A stretch of 62,902 nucleotides of DNA, from contig NZ_JACJVR010000024.1 in assembly GCF_014212175.1 (NCBI RefSeq), forward strand, positions 1 through 62,902. Reading direction: 5' to 3'. Both the position numbers and the translations under genes were made by a program. Source of the DNA: Cohnella xylanilytica (GTDB lineage Bacteria > Bacillota > Bacilli > Paenibacillales > Paenibacillaceae). Shown here one piece after another: positions 16,901-26,235 of the stretch (positions within the stretch are counted from its first letter, which is position 1; each line of letters begins with the position of its first letter). The notes beneath the pieces were generated by a model. That model saw only the letters and a program-made list of their open reading frames with translations, was not told the DNA's origin and did no database searches.

Positions 16901-17869
16901 TTACTTATTCGTCACGTTGCCGGCCGCGTCGCGCTCGACCTTCATCTCGGATACCGGCACGAAGCCATTGTCGACGACTTCGCCGTTCTGAACTCCTTCG
17001 CTCAGGACATAATCGAGGTACGCCTTGACGACCGCGTTCGGCTCGCCCTTCGTGTACATGTGCTCGTAAGCCCATACCGGATATTGGTTCGTCTTGACGT
17101 TGTCGGCCGTCGGCTCGACGCCGTCGTATTTGAGAGCGACGACTTTGTCGTCGAGGTAGGACAGGGCCAGGTAACCGATCGCTCCCGGAGTCTCCGCGAC
17201 GAGCTTCTTAACCGTGCCGGAGGAATCTTCTTGAATGGAGCCTTGAAGGTCTTCCGTCTTCGTGCCCAGCGCGAACTTCTCGAACGTAGCGCGGGTACCG
17301 GAGCTTGCCGGACGGTTGACGATGACGATCTTCTGATCGGCGCCGCCGACGTCCTTCCAGTTCGTGATCTTGCCGGTGAAGATGTCGACCAGCTGTTGCT
17401 TCGTCAGGTTGTCGACGCCTACGTCCTTGTGGGCGACGGCGGCCATAGCTACGACGGCGACTTTATGGTCGACCAGTTCCTTCGCCTTGTCGGCGTCCAG
17501 CTTCTCTTCGGCGAAGATGTCGGAGTTGCCGATGTCGGCTTGGCCGTCGGACACTTGGGACAAGCCCGTGCCGCTTCCGCCCGGTTGAACTTGGACGGAG
17601 ATGCCTTTATATTGTTCTTCCGCCATGAACTTGTCCGCTACCGCTTGAGCCAGCGGCTGAAGCGCGGTGGAACCTACGGCCAGAACGGATCCGCTCAGCT
17701 TCTCTCCGCCGGAGCTCTCGCTCGGGCTGGCGCTTGCGCTCTCGCTCGGGCTGGCGCTCTCGCTAGGACTTGCGCTTCCTCCGTTAGCGGAGTTGTTGGA
17801 CTTGTTGCCGCAAGCGGCAAGCGTCAGGGCGACGATGAACGTGAGCAGCAGTACCATAGACTTTTTCAT
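16901..17869 (-). CDS. pstS: Phosphate-binding lipoprotein PstS
   Basis: PstS captures phosphate outside the membrane for the Pst ABC transporter. The 322-residue precursor has a lipoprotein signal peptide with lipobox LAAC (Cys20). A Ser/Pro/Ala/Glu-rich linker of about 35 residues follows, then the PstS-like fold. Phosphate-binding motifs are visible: AVGSTALQPL, GGSGTGLSQV and RPASSGTRATFE. It is the first gene of the operon and has a PhoP-box-like sequence 90-117 bases upstream, so phosphate-starvation induction by PhoP is likely. Confidence 0.95.
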   Translation of the reverse strand: MKKSMVLLLTFIVALTLAACGNKSNNSANGGSASPSESASPSESASASPSESSGGEKLSGSVLAVGSTALQPLAQAVADKFMAEEQYKGISVQVQPGGSGTGLSQVSDGQADIGNSDIFAEEKLDADKAKELVDHKVAVVAMAAVAHKDVGVDNLTKQQLVDIFTGKITNWKDVGGADQKIVIVNRPASSGTRATFEKFALGTKTEDLQGSIQEDSSGTVKKLVAETPGAIGYLALSYLDDKVVALKYDGVEPTADNVKTNQYPVWAYEHMYTKGEPNAVVKAYLDYVLSEGVQNGEVVDNGFVPVSEMKVERDAAGNVTNK

Positions 17870-17958
17870 TGCGGTTGGTTTCCCCTTTCCATGTTGCCAA
17901 TCTAGTATTTTGGTTTCCCTCTTGCATTTCTGATTCTAGCGGGCCTGCGTAAATGGCG

Positions 17959-17986
17959 TGTTTTCGTTTTGTTAACGGAATGTAAA
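17959..17986 (-). promoter_or_regulatory. PhoP box upstream of pstS
   Basis: Read on the minus strand, TTTACA (17981-17986) and TTAACA (17970-17975) match the Bacillus PhoP half-site TT(A/C/T)ACA exactly and lie 11 bp apart. A third, weaker AAAACA sits at 17959-17964 in the same register. Confidence 0.75.
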
Positions 17987-18046
17987 AATTGATTTCATTT
18001 AACACACCCCCGCCGAACGAGCGGTCGGACGGGAACGGGCGAGCGT

Positions 18047-19264
18047 TCAATGGGGACGCGCGACGCCCAGTTGGGACACGAGCTTGTCGAGCTGCCTGCG
18101 GATCTGCTCGGAGATCGCCGAAGCTTCGCGCGAAGCCTCCGTGAGCTTGGCGGCAGCCTCCAGATTGTCCGAGCTGATCTCCCACAGCCGGGCGAACGTC
18201 GACTCCGCTTTCCTCACCTGCCGGACGCCTTCGTCCGACCCTTCCTTGCCTTCCCGAACCGCTTCCGCCGCCTGCTCCGCCGAGTCGGCCATGTCCTTCA
18301 GCTGGCGGTTGATCCGGTCGGTCGACTGCTTCGTCTGGTCGGCGAGAGCCCGCACTTCCTGCGCGACGACCGCGAAGCCGCGGCCGTGCTCGCCCGCCCT
18401 GGCCGCCTCGATCTGCGCGTTCATGGCGAGCAGGTTGCAGCGGTCCGCCAGCTCGGCGATGATGCGCGTGATGCCGACCGCTTCCTTCGCCCTCTCGAGC
18501 AGCTCCGCGACGGAAGCCTCTTGCCGGTTCGCGGTGTCGTGCCACAGGCGGAACAGGCCGAGCATCTGCGTCAGCTCCTCGCGCCCGCTGTCCGCCACCT
18601 CGGCGATCCGCTCGCTGCTGAGGCGAGAATGGCCGGCCGCGTCCGATACCCGCTCGACGGCGCCCAGGATGTTGCGCACCATGCTCTCCGTTCCGCGGAC
18701 GGTGCGGATCTGCCGGTCGGACGCTTCCCGCTGCAGAAGGCGGGACAAGTTCAGCAGATCGCTGATCGTCAGAATGCCGGCCGTCTTCCCGTCCCGCTTC
18801 ACGACGACGGCGTCGTACAGCGTCTCCTCGCTTCGCGACATCGCGAGGTCGATCAGCTCCTGGGGCAGCATGTCCTGATCGACGGTCAGCGGCGCGGCGT
18901 CCATCAGATGCGTGATCGGCTTGTCTCCATAGAGAGCCATGCCGAACTGGGAGCTGAGATAGCGGAAGAAGCGATGCTTCATGACGAGACCGAGGGGCCG
19001 TTGGCGTTCGTCGGCGATCACGACGCACTCGAGCTCCTTGCGCTGGCGCAGCAGCACGGCCACCTCCCCGCACGACTGCCCCGGAGGAACGAGGGGACAC
19101 GTTCGGAGCCACTCCGCCAGCCTCTGCGGGGTGAACGGCTCCGGCGCTTCGGGCGGCGCCGGCTCGTCGGCCTTCTCGGGCGCACGGGCGGAGTCGTTCG
19201 GATCGGAGGGCATCGGTCGGAGCTCGGTCTCCGCTTGCGGCGGATTCATCAATGCGGTGCTCAT
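18047..19264 (-). CDS. Cytosolic chemoreceptor with tandem CBS sensor
   Basis: This 405-residue protein has no membrane helix. Residues ~50-170 form a CBS pair ([20 protein letters not shown] ... [20 protein letters not shown]). The rest is an MCP signalling coiled coil with a recognisable hairpin tip ([20 protein letters not shown]). It would signal to CheA/CheW in response to a ligand bound by the CBS domains, often an adenine nucleotide in that family. Its CBS pair is a clear relative of the one in the diguanylate cyclase at 9384-11984. The start at 19264 has AGGAGG eight bases upstream. It lies just upstream of pstS in transcription order but has its own PhoP-box-like promoter region. Confidence 0.88.
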   Translation of the reverse strand: MSTALMNPPQAETELRPMPSDPNDSARAPEKADEPAPPEAPEPFTPQRLAEWLRTCPLVPPGQSCGEVAVLLRQRKELECVVIADERQRPLGLVMKHRFFRYLSSQFGMALYGDKPITHLMDAAPLTVDQDMLPQELIDLAMSRSEETLYDAVVVKRDGKTAGILTISDLLNLSRLLQREASDRQIRTVRGTESMVRNILGAVERVSDAAGHSRLSSERIAEVADSGREELTQMLGLFRLWHDTANRQEASVAELLERAKEAVGITRIIAELADRCNLLAMNAQIEAARAGEHGRGFAVVAQEVRALADQTKQSTDRINRQLKDMADSAEQAAEAVREGKEGSDEGVRQVRKAESTFARLWEISSDNLEAAAKLTEASREASAISEQIRRQLDKLVSQLGVARPH

Positions 19265-19346
19265 GTTTATTTTCCTCCTGACGCCTGGGGTAGGCCTTAT
19301 GGACTCCAATCGTTAATCCGATCGTAGCAGAGGCTTGTCAAGCGAT

Positions 19347-19374
19347 CGTTCGGGAATTGTTGATTGGATGTAAA
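19347..19374 (-). promoter_or_regulatory. PhoP-box-like repeats upstream of the CBS chemoreceptor
   Basis: On the minus strand TTTACA (19369-19374), TCAACA (19358-19363) and CGAACG (19347-19352) follow at exact 11-bp steps. The same trio TTTACA / TTAACA / CGAACG occurs upstream of ppk. The distance to the start codon (83-110 bases) matches pstS. Confidence 0.6.
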
Positions 19375-19506
19375 ATGTGGATTCGCGTAACAATTGGTCG
19401 ACAGCGCCTAGTCGGCGAGGATCCGGGTCAGCCTCCGTATGGATGAATCTTTAGTTAGCATAGAGAGGAGTAGTCCCAGGTTGGTACGGCGAAGCATTGT
19501 AACATT

Positions 19507-19735
19507 GGAGGTTACAGGATCGACTTTGCGGGGTTCAGGCTCTGCAACATCCAAAATGGAGGTTACCGAGTCGCCTTTGCGGATCTCAAGCTCTGCAACA
19601 TCCAAGATGGAGGTTACAGGGCCGCCTTTGAGGATCTTATGCTCTGTAACCTCCAAAATGGAGGTTGCAGGGCGGCCTTTGAGGATCTCACGCTCTGTAA
19701 CCTCCAAAATGGAGGTTACAGAGTCGACTTTGCGG
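19507..19735 (+). repeat. 51-bp tandem repeat, 4.5 copies
   Basis: This repeat lies between the chemoreceptor promoter and the terminator of the next gene. Each unit begins GGAGGTTAC and ends with CTCCAAAAT or a variant, so neighbouring units form hairpins such as GTAACCTCC/GGAGGTTAC. Because 51 is divisible by three, open frames with a 17-residue period appear on both strands; no ribosome site supports them. The remaining bases of this ~480-bp gap hold nothing else I recognise. Confidence 0.85.
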
Positions 19736-19744
19736 GGGCAGGCT

Positions 19745-19785
19745 CAAAAAAAAAGCGGCGCAGGGATAACCTCCCTTGCGCCGCC
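19745..19785 (-). terminator. Terminator of the first PQQ-type dehydrogenase gene
   Basis: The stem GGCGGCGCAAGGGAGG/CCCTGCGCCGC is followed by nine T on the minus strand, about 90 bases past the stop codon. Confidence 0.8.
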
Positions 19786-19872
19786 AAGCTTGCTCTGGCC
19801 TATCGGTTATTCGCGTGACGAACGCGGCCCGGACGAGCCGTCGCCCGTCATCGCCCGGCGCTGCCCGCCGCG

Positions 19873-21624
19873 TCAGCCGGCGTGAGAGCTGCCGGTGTTG
19901 GCGGCTCCGCCCTTGCCTTGGGTCTTGTCGCCGCCGAGGCCGAAGACGTACACCTTCGGCTTCGTGCCGCCGGAAGTGAAGATCATGTACGTCTTCCCGT
20001 CGACCGTGAAGAGCGCCGGGGCCGCCTGAATGTTGTCGCCCGCCGTCTGGAACGTCCAGATCACCTTGCCGGCCTTGATGTCGAGGGCGTTGATCTTGCC
20101 GTCCAGCTCCCCGAAGAAGGCGAGGCCGGTGTCGGTGCTCGTCAAGCCGCCGCGCTGGGGATTGGTCGTCTTGATCTGATAGACCTTCTTGCCGGTGTTG
20201 AGGTCGATCGCGGTGATGGTCCCGTAGTTCTCGGCGTTGGCCGGCGTCTCGCCCATCGTCGTGCCGAACGCCTTGGCGCCCGGCATATCCGGCGTGCTCG
20301 CTTCGGCCTCGCTCTTGGCCGACTTCAGCAGCGACGGCTGCTCAATGCCCGGGATCAGAGCGTAGTTGGTCGCCGGATCGAACGTCTCGGGCGCGTAGTT
20401 CTCGCCGCCTAGAACGCCCGGATAGACGAGCACGCCTTCCGGCGTCGGTTCCTTATGGCTGATCTTCGCGAACGGAACGCCGTCCCAGATCACGTCGCCG
20501 GTCTTGGCGTCCCAAGCCCACCATTGGCCCGACTTGCCGCCTTGGACGACGACCTTCTGGGTCTTGCCCTTGACCTTCGCGTTCAGAATCATCGGGGAAG
20601 CGGCGGCGTCGTAATCCCACAGGTCGTGGCTGATCTCCTGCTTCGCCCAGATCAGCTTGCCGGTCTTGGAATCCAGGGCGACGACCGAGTCCGTATGCGG
20701 GTTCGCGCCCGGACGGTTCTTGCCGTAGAAGTCGGGCGCGGGGTTGCCGACCCCGAAGTACATGATGCCCGTGTCCTTGTCGATGGCCGGCGGATTCCAG
20801 ACGGCGCCGCCGCCTTGGAACTTGCTGTTCGCGAGCCAATCCTGCCCCTTCGGCGGAACCGTCCAGAACGGGGTCTGCCAGGCCGGAGACAAGTCGCTCG
20901 CCTTGTAGGCCATCACGAAGCCGCGGATGCCGTTGTCGCCGCCGCTGCTCCCGATATAAATGTTGCCGTTGTAATAGACCGGCGCGGTCGTCTCGTAGTT
21001 CCCGTTCTCGAGCGACACTCCCTGGACCGAATCGGCGATCTGGACCTGCTTGACCAGTTCTCCGGTCTTCTGGTCCAGCGCGACGATCGTGTTGTCGATC
21101 GTCAGCATGAACACCTTGCCTTCCCCGACCGCCACGCCGCGGTTGGCGATGATGCCGGCCTTGCTGTAGTTGGCTGCCTGCTCCGCGGGCGGCTTCCAAT
21201 GCCAGAGCTGGTTGCCTGTGACGGAGTCGAACGCGAACACCTGGTTGCCGGACGTCGTGATGTAGGCGACTCCGTCGACGACGACGGGATAGCATTGGTT
21301 GCCGTTCTTGACGTCCTTGTCGAGCGTCTTCAGATCCGCGGACCAGATGACGCCCAGATCCTTCACGTTGTCGGCGGTAATCCCTTTATAGGGCACGTGA
21401 CGGGTATTGTTCAGATCGAAGCCGTACGTGCCGAAGTTCTCGAACGTCTTCCCCGTGACCGTTCCGGCCGGCGCCGACGGGCTCGAGGTTCCGGTCGCGC
21501 TCGCCGAAGGGCTGGCGGACGGGGAAGCGCCCGGGCTCGCGGCGTTATTGTTGTTCTTGGCGCAGCCCGTCAGCGCCATGCTCGCCGCCAAGGCGGCGCC
21601 GATGAAGATGGTTGTCTTCCTCAC
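19873..21624 (-). CDS. PQQ-type beta-propeller dehydrogenase lipoprotein, copy 1
   Basis: The protein resembles type-I quinoprotein alcohol/methanol dehydrogenases, which oxidise alcohols with PQQ and a metal ion outside the membrane. It has 583 residues, lipobox LTGC (Cys21), a Ser/Ala/Pro linker and an eight-bladed propeller with repeated A-x-D-x-x-T-G-K/N-x-x-W motifs. Active-site landmarks are GNPAPDF (Asn294) and WDYD, giving catalytic Asp337 plus Asp339, a D-x-D pair found in lanthanide-type enzymes. The usual metal-binding Glu is Asp here (SSGGDNGIRG, about residue 230). The vicinal Cys pair and any haem domain are missing. GTG start with GGGAGG. The substrate is unknown. Confidence 0.85.
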   Translation of the reverse strand: MRKTTIFIGAALAASMALTGCAKNNNNAASPGASPSASPSASATGTSSPSAPAGTVTGKTFENFGTYGFDLNNTRHVPYKGITADNVKDLGVIWSADLKTLDKDVKNGNQCYPVVVDGVAYITTSGNQVFAFDSVTGNQLWHWKPPAEQAANYSKAGIIANRGVAVGEGKVFMLTIDNTIVALDQKTGELVKQVQIADSVQGVSLENGNYETTAPVYYNGNIYIGSSGGDNGIRGFVMAYKASDLSPAWQTPFWTVPPKGQDWLANSKFQGGGAVWNPPAIDKDTGIMYFGVGNPAPDFYGKNRPGANPHTDSVVALDSKTGKLIWAKQEISHDLWDYDAAASPMILNAKVKGKTQKVVVQGGKSGQWWAWDAKTGDVIWDGVPFAKISHKEPTPEGVLVYPGVLGGENYAPETFDPATNYALIPGIEQPSLLKSAKSEAEASTPDMPGAKAFGTTMGETPANAENYGTITAIDLNTGKKVYQIKTTNPQRGGLTSTDTGLAFFGELDGKINALDIKAGKVIWTFQTAGDNIQAAPALFTVDGKTYMIFTSGGTKPKVYVFGLGGDKTQGKGGAANTGSSHAG

Positions 21625-21713
21625 GTGTCGTTCCTCCCGATCCATCAGGTCTGTGTGATCCAGAAAACTGACCCTATCATTCCACCGGCCTCCGCGCTCT
21701 AGTCATGAACGCC

Positions 21714-21748
21714 AGAATAAACAGCCGCATCCTGAATCGGATGCGGCT
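21714..21748 (-). terminator. Terminator of the MCP gene
   Basis: The stem CAGCCGCATCC/GGATGCGGCTG is followed by TTTATT on the minus strand. It separates the chemosensory genes from dehydrogenase copy 1. Confidence 0.75.
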
Positions 21749-21773
21749 GGAGCCCCGTTATCGAGCGGCAATA

Positions 21774-23363
21774 TTAGGAGAGCTTGAACGCGCGGACCGA
21801 ATGCTGCAGGTCTTCCGCGAGCTGCGCAAGCGATTGGGCGGTCGCCGCCGTCTCCTCGCTGCTGGCGGCCGCCTCCTGCGCGGCGGAAGAGATGTTCTCG
21901 ACCGCCGTCAGCACGCTGGACGATTGGGCCGCTTGCTCTTCGCTGGCGGCCGCGATCTCGGACACCTTCTCCCCCGCGCGATGAACCATATCGGCGATGG
22001 CCCGGAACGATTCCCCCGTGCGCTGGGACAGGCTGGAGCTGTCGCCGAAGGCCTGCACGCTGAGGCGGGTGTTCTCCTGCATGCCTTTGATAATGCCGGC
22101 GATCTGCTTCGTCGCTTCCCCGCTTCGTTCGGCGAGCTTGCGCACCTCGTCGGCGACGACGGCGAAGCCTCTGCCCTGCTCGCCCGCGCGGGCGGCTTCG
22201 ATGGCGGCGTTCAGAGCGAGCAGGTTCGTCTGGTCGGCGATGTCCTCGATGACCTCGATGATGTCCCCGATTTTCCCCGAATCCTCTTCAAGCTTGGACA
22301 TCTGTACCCGGACCGTATTCATGCTGTCCAAGGAGGAACGGATGACCTGCCCGCCTTCTTCGGCGATCTCGATCGTCCGGTCCGAGATCTCCGCGGCCTG
22401 CTCCGTATTCTGGGCGACCGAATGAATGGCCGTCGACAGCTCCGCGAACAGCTCGTTGATCGTCTGGGCCGAATGGGCTTGCGCGGTGGAGCCGTTCGCG
22501 ATCTCCTCCGTGCTGGACGAGATCTGCTCGGCCGCGGCCGCGACGCCGTGGGACGAGACGGAGATGTTGCCGACGATGGCCCGAAGGTTGTCGACCATGT
22601 CGTTCGTAGCGGCGGCCACCGCGCCGACCTCGTCCTTGGACCGGTATTCGGTCTTCTCGGTCAGATCGCCGGAAGCGACCTTCTTCACGAGCCGGACGAC
22701 TTCGTTCAGCGGGCTGGAGATGATCCGGGCGATCGCATAGCCGAACGCGACGCACAGAAGGACCGCGGCCGCCAAGACGGCGATCGTGATGCTGCGGGAC
22801 GTCTCGAACAGCCGATTCCCGTCGTCGCGGGACTGGTCGGCGTCCGCCGTATTGACGCGAATGAGATCGTCCAGCACTTGGCGCAGCTCGGTGGACTTGG
22901 CGTCCAGATCGCCCTTGATAAGCGTCAGCAGCTCGGATTTGCGGTTCTCGTCGGCCAGCTTGGCGCCTTGGCGGACTTCGTCCGAATACGCTTTCCAGAC
23001 GGCGTCGTATTTGGCGTAAATCTTCTGCGATTCGTCGCTCTGCCACGTCTCGGCGAACTTGGCCATGTTCTGATCGACCGATTGAACGTAGCCGTCCAAT
23101 TGCTGATGCCGGTTGGCCAGTTCCTCCGCGGTGTCGTCGATATAGAAGTCGCGAATGACTTTGCGGATCTCGTTGACGCTCGACTTCGCTTCGATGAGAG
23201 CGGACACCGACACGAGGTTGCCGTCATACATGAAGTTTAGGCTGTCGTTCATTTTCCCCAAATTCATAATGCTGTAAATGCCGAAGGCGGCCATCATCGC
23301 GGCTATCGTAAGGAAGGAAGAGATCAGCTTGGCGCTCGTCTTGAGATTCCGGAACCATGTCAT
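21774..23363 (-). CDS. Membrane methyl-accepting chemotaxis protein
   Basis: This is a transmembrane chemoreceptor of 529 residues. A first membrane helix lies at about residues 12-32, followed by an extracytoplasmic four-helix-bundle sensor of ~150 residues (4HB_MCP type) and a second helix near 190-210. A HAMP domain ([23 protein letters not shown]) and the signalling coiled coil follow. The CheA/CheW-binding tip is [32 protein letters not shown] in two parts around the turn. The ATG at 23363 has AGGTGA eight bases upstream; a GTG four codons earlier lacks one. It lies 51 bases after cheA. The ligand is unknown. Confidence 0.93.
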   Translation of the reverse strand: MTWFRNLKTSAKLISSFLTIAAMMAAFGIYSIMNLGKMNDSLNFMYDGNLVSVSALIEAKSSVNEIRKVIRDFYIDDTAEELANRHQQLDGYVQSVDQNMAKFAETWQSDESQKIYAKYDAVWKAYSDEVRQGAKLADENRKSELLTLIKGDLDAKSTELRQVLDDLIRVNTADADQSRDDGNRLFETSRSITIAVLAAAVLLCVAFGYAIARIISSPLNEVVRLVKKVASGDLTEKTEYRSKDEVGAVAAATNDMVDNLRAIVGNISVSSHGVAAAAEQISSSTEEIANGSTAQAHSAQTINELFAELSTAIHSVAQNTEQAAEISDRTIEIAEEGGQVIRSSLDSMNTVRVQMSKLEEDSGKIGDIIEVIEDIADQTNLLALNAAIEAARAGEQGRGFAVVADEVRKLAERSGEATKQIAGIIKGMQENTRLSVQAFGDSSSLSQRTGESFRAIADMVHRAGEKVSEIAAASEEQAAQSSSVLTAVENISSAAQEAAASSEETAATAQSLAQLAEDLQHSVRAFKLS

Positions 23364-23414
23364 CTTGGAGGTCACCTCGGTATGTAGTGGGGGTCGTGTT
23401 CGTCGATCTTCCTT

Positions 23415-25457
23415 CTAATGAATTCTGCCGGCCATCCGCAGCAGATCGGCCGTATCGAGAATGAGCGCCACCTTGCCGGTCCCCAGAATGGTCGCGCCGG
23501 AGATGCCCTCCGACTGACCGATGAACGAGCCGAGCGACTTGATGACGACCTCTTGGTTGCCGACCAACTCGTCGACCGCCAGCGCCAGCCGGTTCTCCAT
23601 CCGTCCGACGATGACGAGGGGGAGCTGCTTGCGCGTCTCCCGGCGCTTGGGCAGCCCGAGAAGATCGTGCAGCCAGACGATCGGGACGATCTGGTCCCGG
23701 ATTCTCGCGATCGGGCTCCCGTTCACGGTGCGGATGGAGGCGGCCTCCGTCCGCACGATCTCCGCGACGCTGCTCATCGGAAGGATGAACTCCCGGTCCG
23801 CCGCGCTCACGAGCAGTCCGGTAATGATCGCCAGCGTCAGCGGCAGCCGAATGAGGAACCGGGTCCCTCTGCCGGCTTCGGTATCGATCTCGATCGTGCC
23901 GTTCATCCGTTCGATCTCGGTGCGCACGATGTCCATGCCGACGCCGCGGCCCGAGATCTCGCTCACCTGGGAAGCGGTCGAGAAGCCCGGCCGGAAAATA
24001 AGGCGTACCGCTTCCGGGCCCGAGAGCTTCGCGGCCTCCTCGGACGAGACGATCCCTTTGGCGACGGCCGAGCTGCGGATTCGGTCCGCCCGGATGCCGG
24101 CCCCGTCGTCTTCGACGGACAAGACGACCTGGTTGTCCTCATGGACGGCCCCGATCCGAAGCGTTCCCTTCCTCGGCTTGCCGGCTTGGATCCGGTCCTC
24201 GGGAGCTTCCAGCCCGTGGTCGAGGGCGTTCCGGATCAGGTGGGTGATCGGATCCCCGATCTCGTCGATAATGGTGCGGTCGAGCTCGGTGTCCTTGCCT
24301 TCGATGACGAGCTCGACTTCCTTGCCGAGCGCTCTCGCGGTATCCCGGACCATTCTGGGGAACCGGTTGAACAGCTGGTCCACCGGCAGCATCCGGACCT
24401 TCATGACGCTCTGCTGCAGCTCGCCGATCGTTCGCGTCAAATGGTCGGTCAGAGCCGTCAACGCTTCGACCTTGTCGTCGGAGCCGAGCTGCTGCCGGAA
24501 CAGCTTCTGCACCTGCTGCATCCGGGTCTGGTCGATGACGAGCTCCCCGACCAGGTTCATCAGGTGCTCGAGTCGGTCGACCTGCACCCGGATCGTCTGC
24601 GATCTCGGCTTGGCGGCGGCTCCGGCGGCGGCGTCGCCTTCGGCCCTCTCCTCCTGCCGTTCCTTCTCCTCCCCCCGAGCTTCGGCGCCGCCGCTCTCTT
24701 CGCCCGCCCGCGCGGGCAGCGCCGCCGATTCGGCAGGCGCGACGAACGCCTCTTCGACGTCCAGAATGCCGGCGACCCGTTCCTTCAGCGCTTCGGCGCT
24801 GCCGTCCGCGGTCAGCAGCCAGGCGAATTCCCCCCGCTCTTCTCCCGCCGCCCGCGCTTCCTCGAGGTCGGACCAGACCACGGCGCCGATGCCGCGAATC
24901 TGCACGTCGATCAGGTAAGCGCGAACGGTCTTCATCTCGCACGCGTCGGCGAGCCGAACCCGAAGCTTGAAGGCCGGCCGCCCGGCCGATGCCGCCGCCC
25001 GCAGATCGCGCCAGGCTTCCTCCGGCGCCGCCCGGAACGGATCGGCCTCTTCCGCGGCTCCCGCCTCGTCACTCGCCGCGGCTCCCGCTCCCGCGCCCGA
25101 GCCGTCGCGCGAATTCGCCCCCGGATTCGCTTGGGCCGCGAATTCGCGCAGCTCCCTCACCAAGGAGCCGATATCGGACCGCTCCGGCCGGCCGCCGACG
25201 ATCTCGGCTTGAAGCCGCTTCAATCCGTCCAGGCAGCGGAAGAACAGATCGGTCATGTCCGCCGACACGCGAAGCTCCCCGTTGCGCGCCCGGTCCAGCA
25301 GATGCTCCATCTCGTGCGTCAGCTCGTTGATCTTGGCGAACCCCATGGCGGCCGACGATCCCTTGAGCGTATGGGCGGCGCGGAACAGCCGCTGAATGCC
25401 GGAATCCGAGGCGCCCTCCCGCTCCAGACGGAGCACTTCTTCCTCGATGCTGTTCAA
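23415..25457 (-). CDS. cheA: Chemotaxis histidine kinase CheA (start disturbed)
   Basis: CheA autophosphorylates on a histidine in response to receptors. In order the protein has an HPt domain (RAAHTLKGSSAAMGF), a P2-like region after an Ala/Glu-rich linker, dimerisation helices (LEHLMNLVGELVIDQTRMQQ), an ATPase domain (HLIRNALDHGLE, VEDDGAGI, GRGVGMDIV) and a C-terminal CheW-like domain. The reading frame has no normal start. A good ribosome site (AAGGAGG) points to TTG at 25477, but that frame hits a stop after seven codons. The HPt frame is restored by one extra base. I give the first in-frame TTG (25457), which leaves 680 residues and a shortened first helix. Confidence 0.8.
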   Translation of the reverse strand: MNSIEEEVLRLEREGASDSGIQRLFRAAHTLKGSSAAMGFAKINELTHEMEHLLDRARNGELRVSADMTDLFFRCLDGLKRLQAEIVGGRPERSDIGSLVRELREFAAQANPGANSRDGSGAGAGAAASDEAGAAEEADPFRAAPEEAWRDLRAAASAGRPAFKLRVRLADACEMKTVRAYLIDVQIRGIGAVVWSDLEEARAAGEERGEFAWLLTADGSAEALKERVAGILDVEEAFVAPAESAALPARAGEESGGAEARGEEKERQEERAEGDAAAGAAAKPRSQTIRVQVDRLEHLMNLVGELVIDQTRMQQVQKLFRQQLGSDDKVEALTALTDHLTRTIGELQQSVMKVRMLPVDQLFNRFPRMVRDTARALGKEVELVIEGKDTELDRTIIDEIGDPITHLIRNALDHGLEAPEDRIQAGKPRKGTLRIGAVHEDNQVVLSVEDDGAGIRADRIRSSAVAKGIVSSEEAAKLSGPEAVRLIFRPGFSTASQVSEISGRGVGMDIVRTEIERMNGTIEIDTEAGRGTRFLIRLPLTLAIITGLLVSAADREFILPMSSVAEIVRTEAASIRTVNGSPIARIRDQIVPIVWLHDLLGLPKRRETRKQLPLVIVGRMENRLALAVDELVGNQEVVIKSLGSFIGQSEGISGATILGTGKVALILDTADLLRMAGRIH

Positions 25458-25489
25458 TTGCTCGTCGAGTCGTCCAACTGAGCCCCTCC

Positions 25490-25921
25490 TTAGTCCCGAA
25501 GCAGCACTTCGTCCAGCTTCAGAATGCCGACCAAGCCCGACGAGGTGATGCCGATTCCGGCGAACAACGCCCCGCTCAGGCCGCCGATCCGGTCCGGAGG
25601 AGACTGGACGTCCCCGATGGCGACTACCTGGTTCACCCGGTCGACGACGATGCCCACGTATTCGTCCGCGTGGTTCAGCACGACGATTCGGGTCGCCTTG
25701 TCCGGTTCCTCCTCCGGAAGGCCGAACAGTCTTCGGAGGCCGATGACCGGAACGATCCGGCCGCGCAAATTGAAGATCCCCTTGACGTAAGGAGGACCGC
25801 TCGGAATCTCGGTAATATCCTGCATCCGGATAATCTCGTGGACTTCCGAGATCGGGATCGCGTAATTCTCGGCGCCTATGCCGAATTCGACATACTGACC
25901 CGCGCTCGTCGTCGAGCTCAT
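25490..25921 (-). CDS. cheW: Chemotaxis adaptor protein CheW
   Basis: CheW bridges receptors and CheA. The 143-residue single-domain protein has the SH3-like CheW fold with the motifs EFGIGAENYAIPISEVHEII, GIFNLRGRIVPVI and IVVDRVNQVV. It is the first gene of the cheW-cheA-mcp set. No cheY, cheB, cheR or flagellar gene is present in the window. A 9-bp inverted repeat made of two Spo0A-box-like sequences lies 76-108 bases upstream. Confidence 0.95.
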   Translation of the reverse strand: MSSTTSAGQYVEFGIGAENYAIPISEVHEIIRMQDITEIPSGPPYVKGIFNLRGRIVPVIGLRRLFGLPEEEPDKATRIVVLNHADEYVGIVVDRVNQVVAIGDVQSPPDRIGGLSGALFAGIGITSSGLVGILKLDEVLLRD

Positions 25922-25996
25922 GAAGATCCCGTCCCTTCGTTGTATGATCCTTCCGCAAGCCTCGGCCCACCGGCCGGGGATTTGTCGTTTCCCGAT

Positions 25997-26029
25997 ATTT
26001 CGACATATTCCGGGAAATTTTGTCGAAAT
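25997..26029 (-). promoter_or_regulatory. Paired 0A-box-like inverted repeat upstream of cheW
   Basis: ATTTCGACA and TGTCGAAAT form a perfect 9-bp inverted repeat with a 15-base spacer. Each arm contains TGTCGAA, the Spo0A-box consensus. The Spo0A reading is inference; another dimeric regulator could use the site. Confidence 0.45.
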
Positions 26030-26235
26030 TTAAGTTCATTATTTCTTCTTAAGGGGTTTCCTGTCAACGAGCTTTTCTTACTATCTTTTCGAGAGAGGAA
26101 GGGCGTTCGCGACCTTGCGGTGCTAGGGGTGAAGGGGAAGAGGCGAGCAGCGGCCCAAACGACGAACAGACCGCTGCCGGCTGGTGGCGGCCGGGCGGTC
26201 CGTTCATGGGAATTATGTCCAGATGGGAAAAGAAG

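Noticed and set aside
19408..19885. Repeat proteins with a 17-residue period on both strands
   Set aside because: They arise from a 51-bp DNA repeat; neither strand has a ribosome site or a sensible protein start.
25458..26039. N-terminal extension of CheA to 874 residues
   Set aside because: The extra part is the shadow of cheW and has no HPt similarity; the real gene begins near 25457-25477.
26041..26235. Plus-strand gene starting before the lipoprotein 3' end
   Set aside because: The frame has no ribosome site and no recognisable domain; it is mostly antisense to the neighbouring genes.
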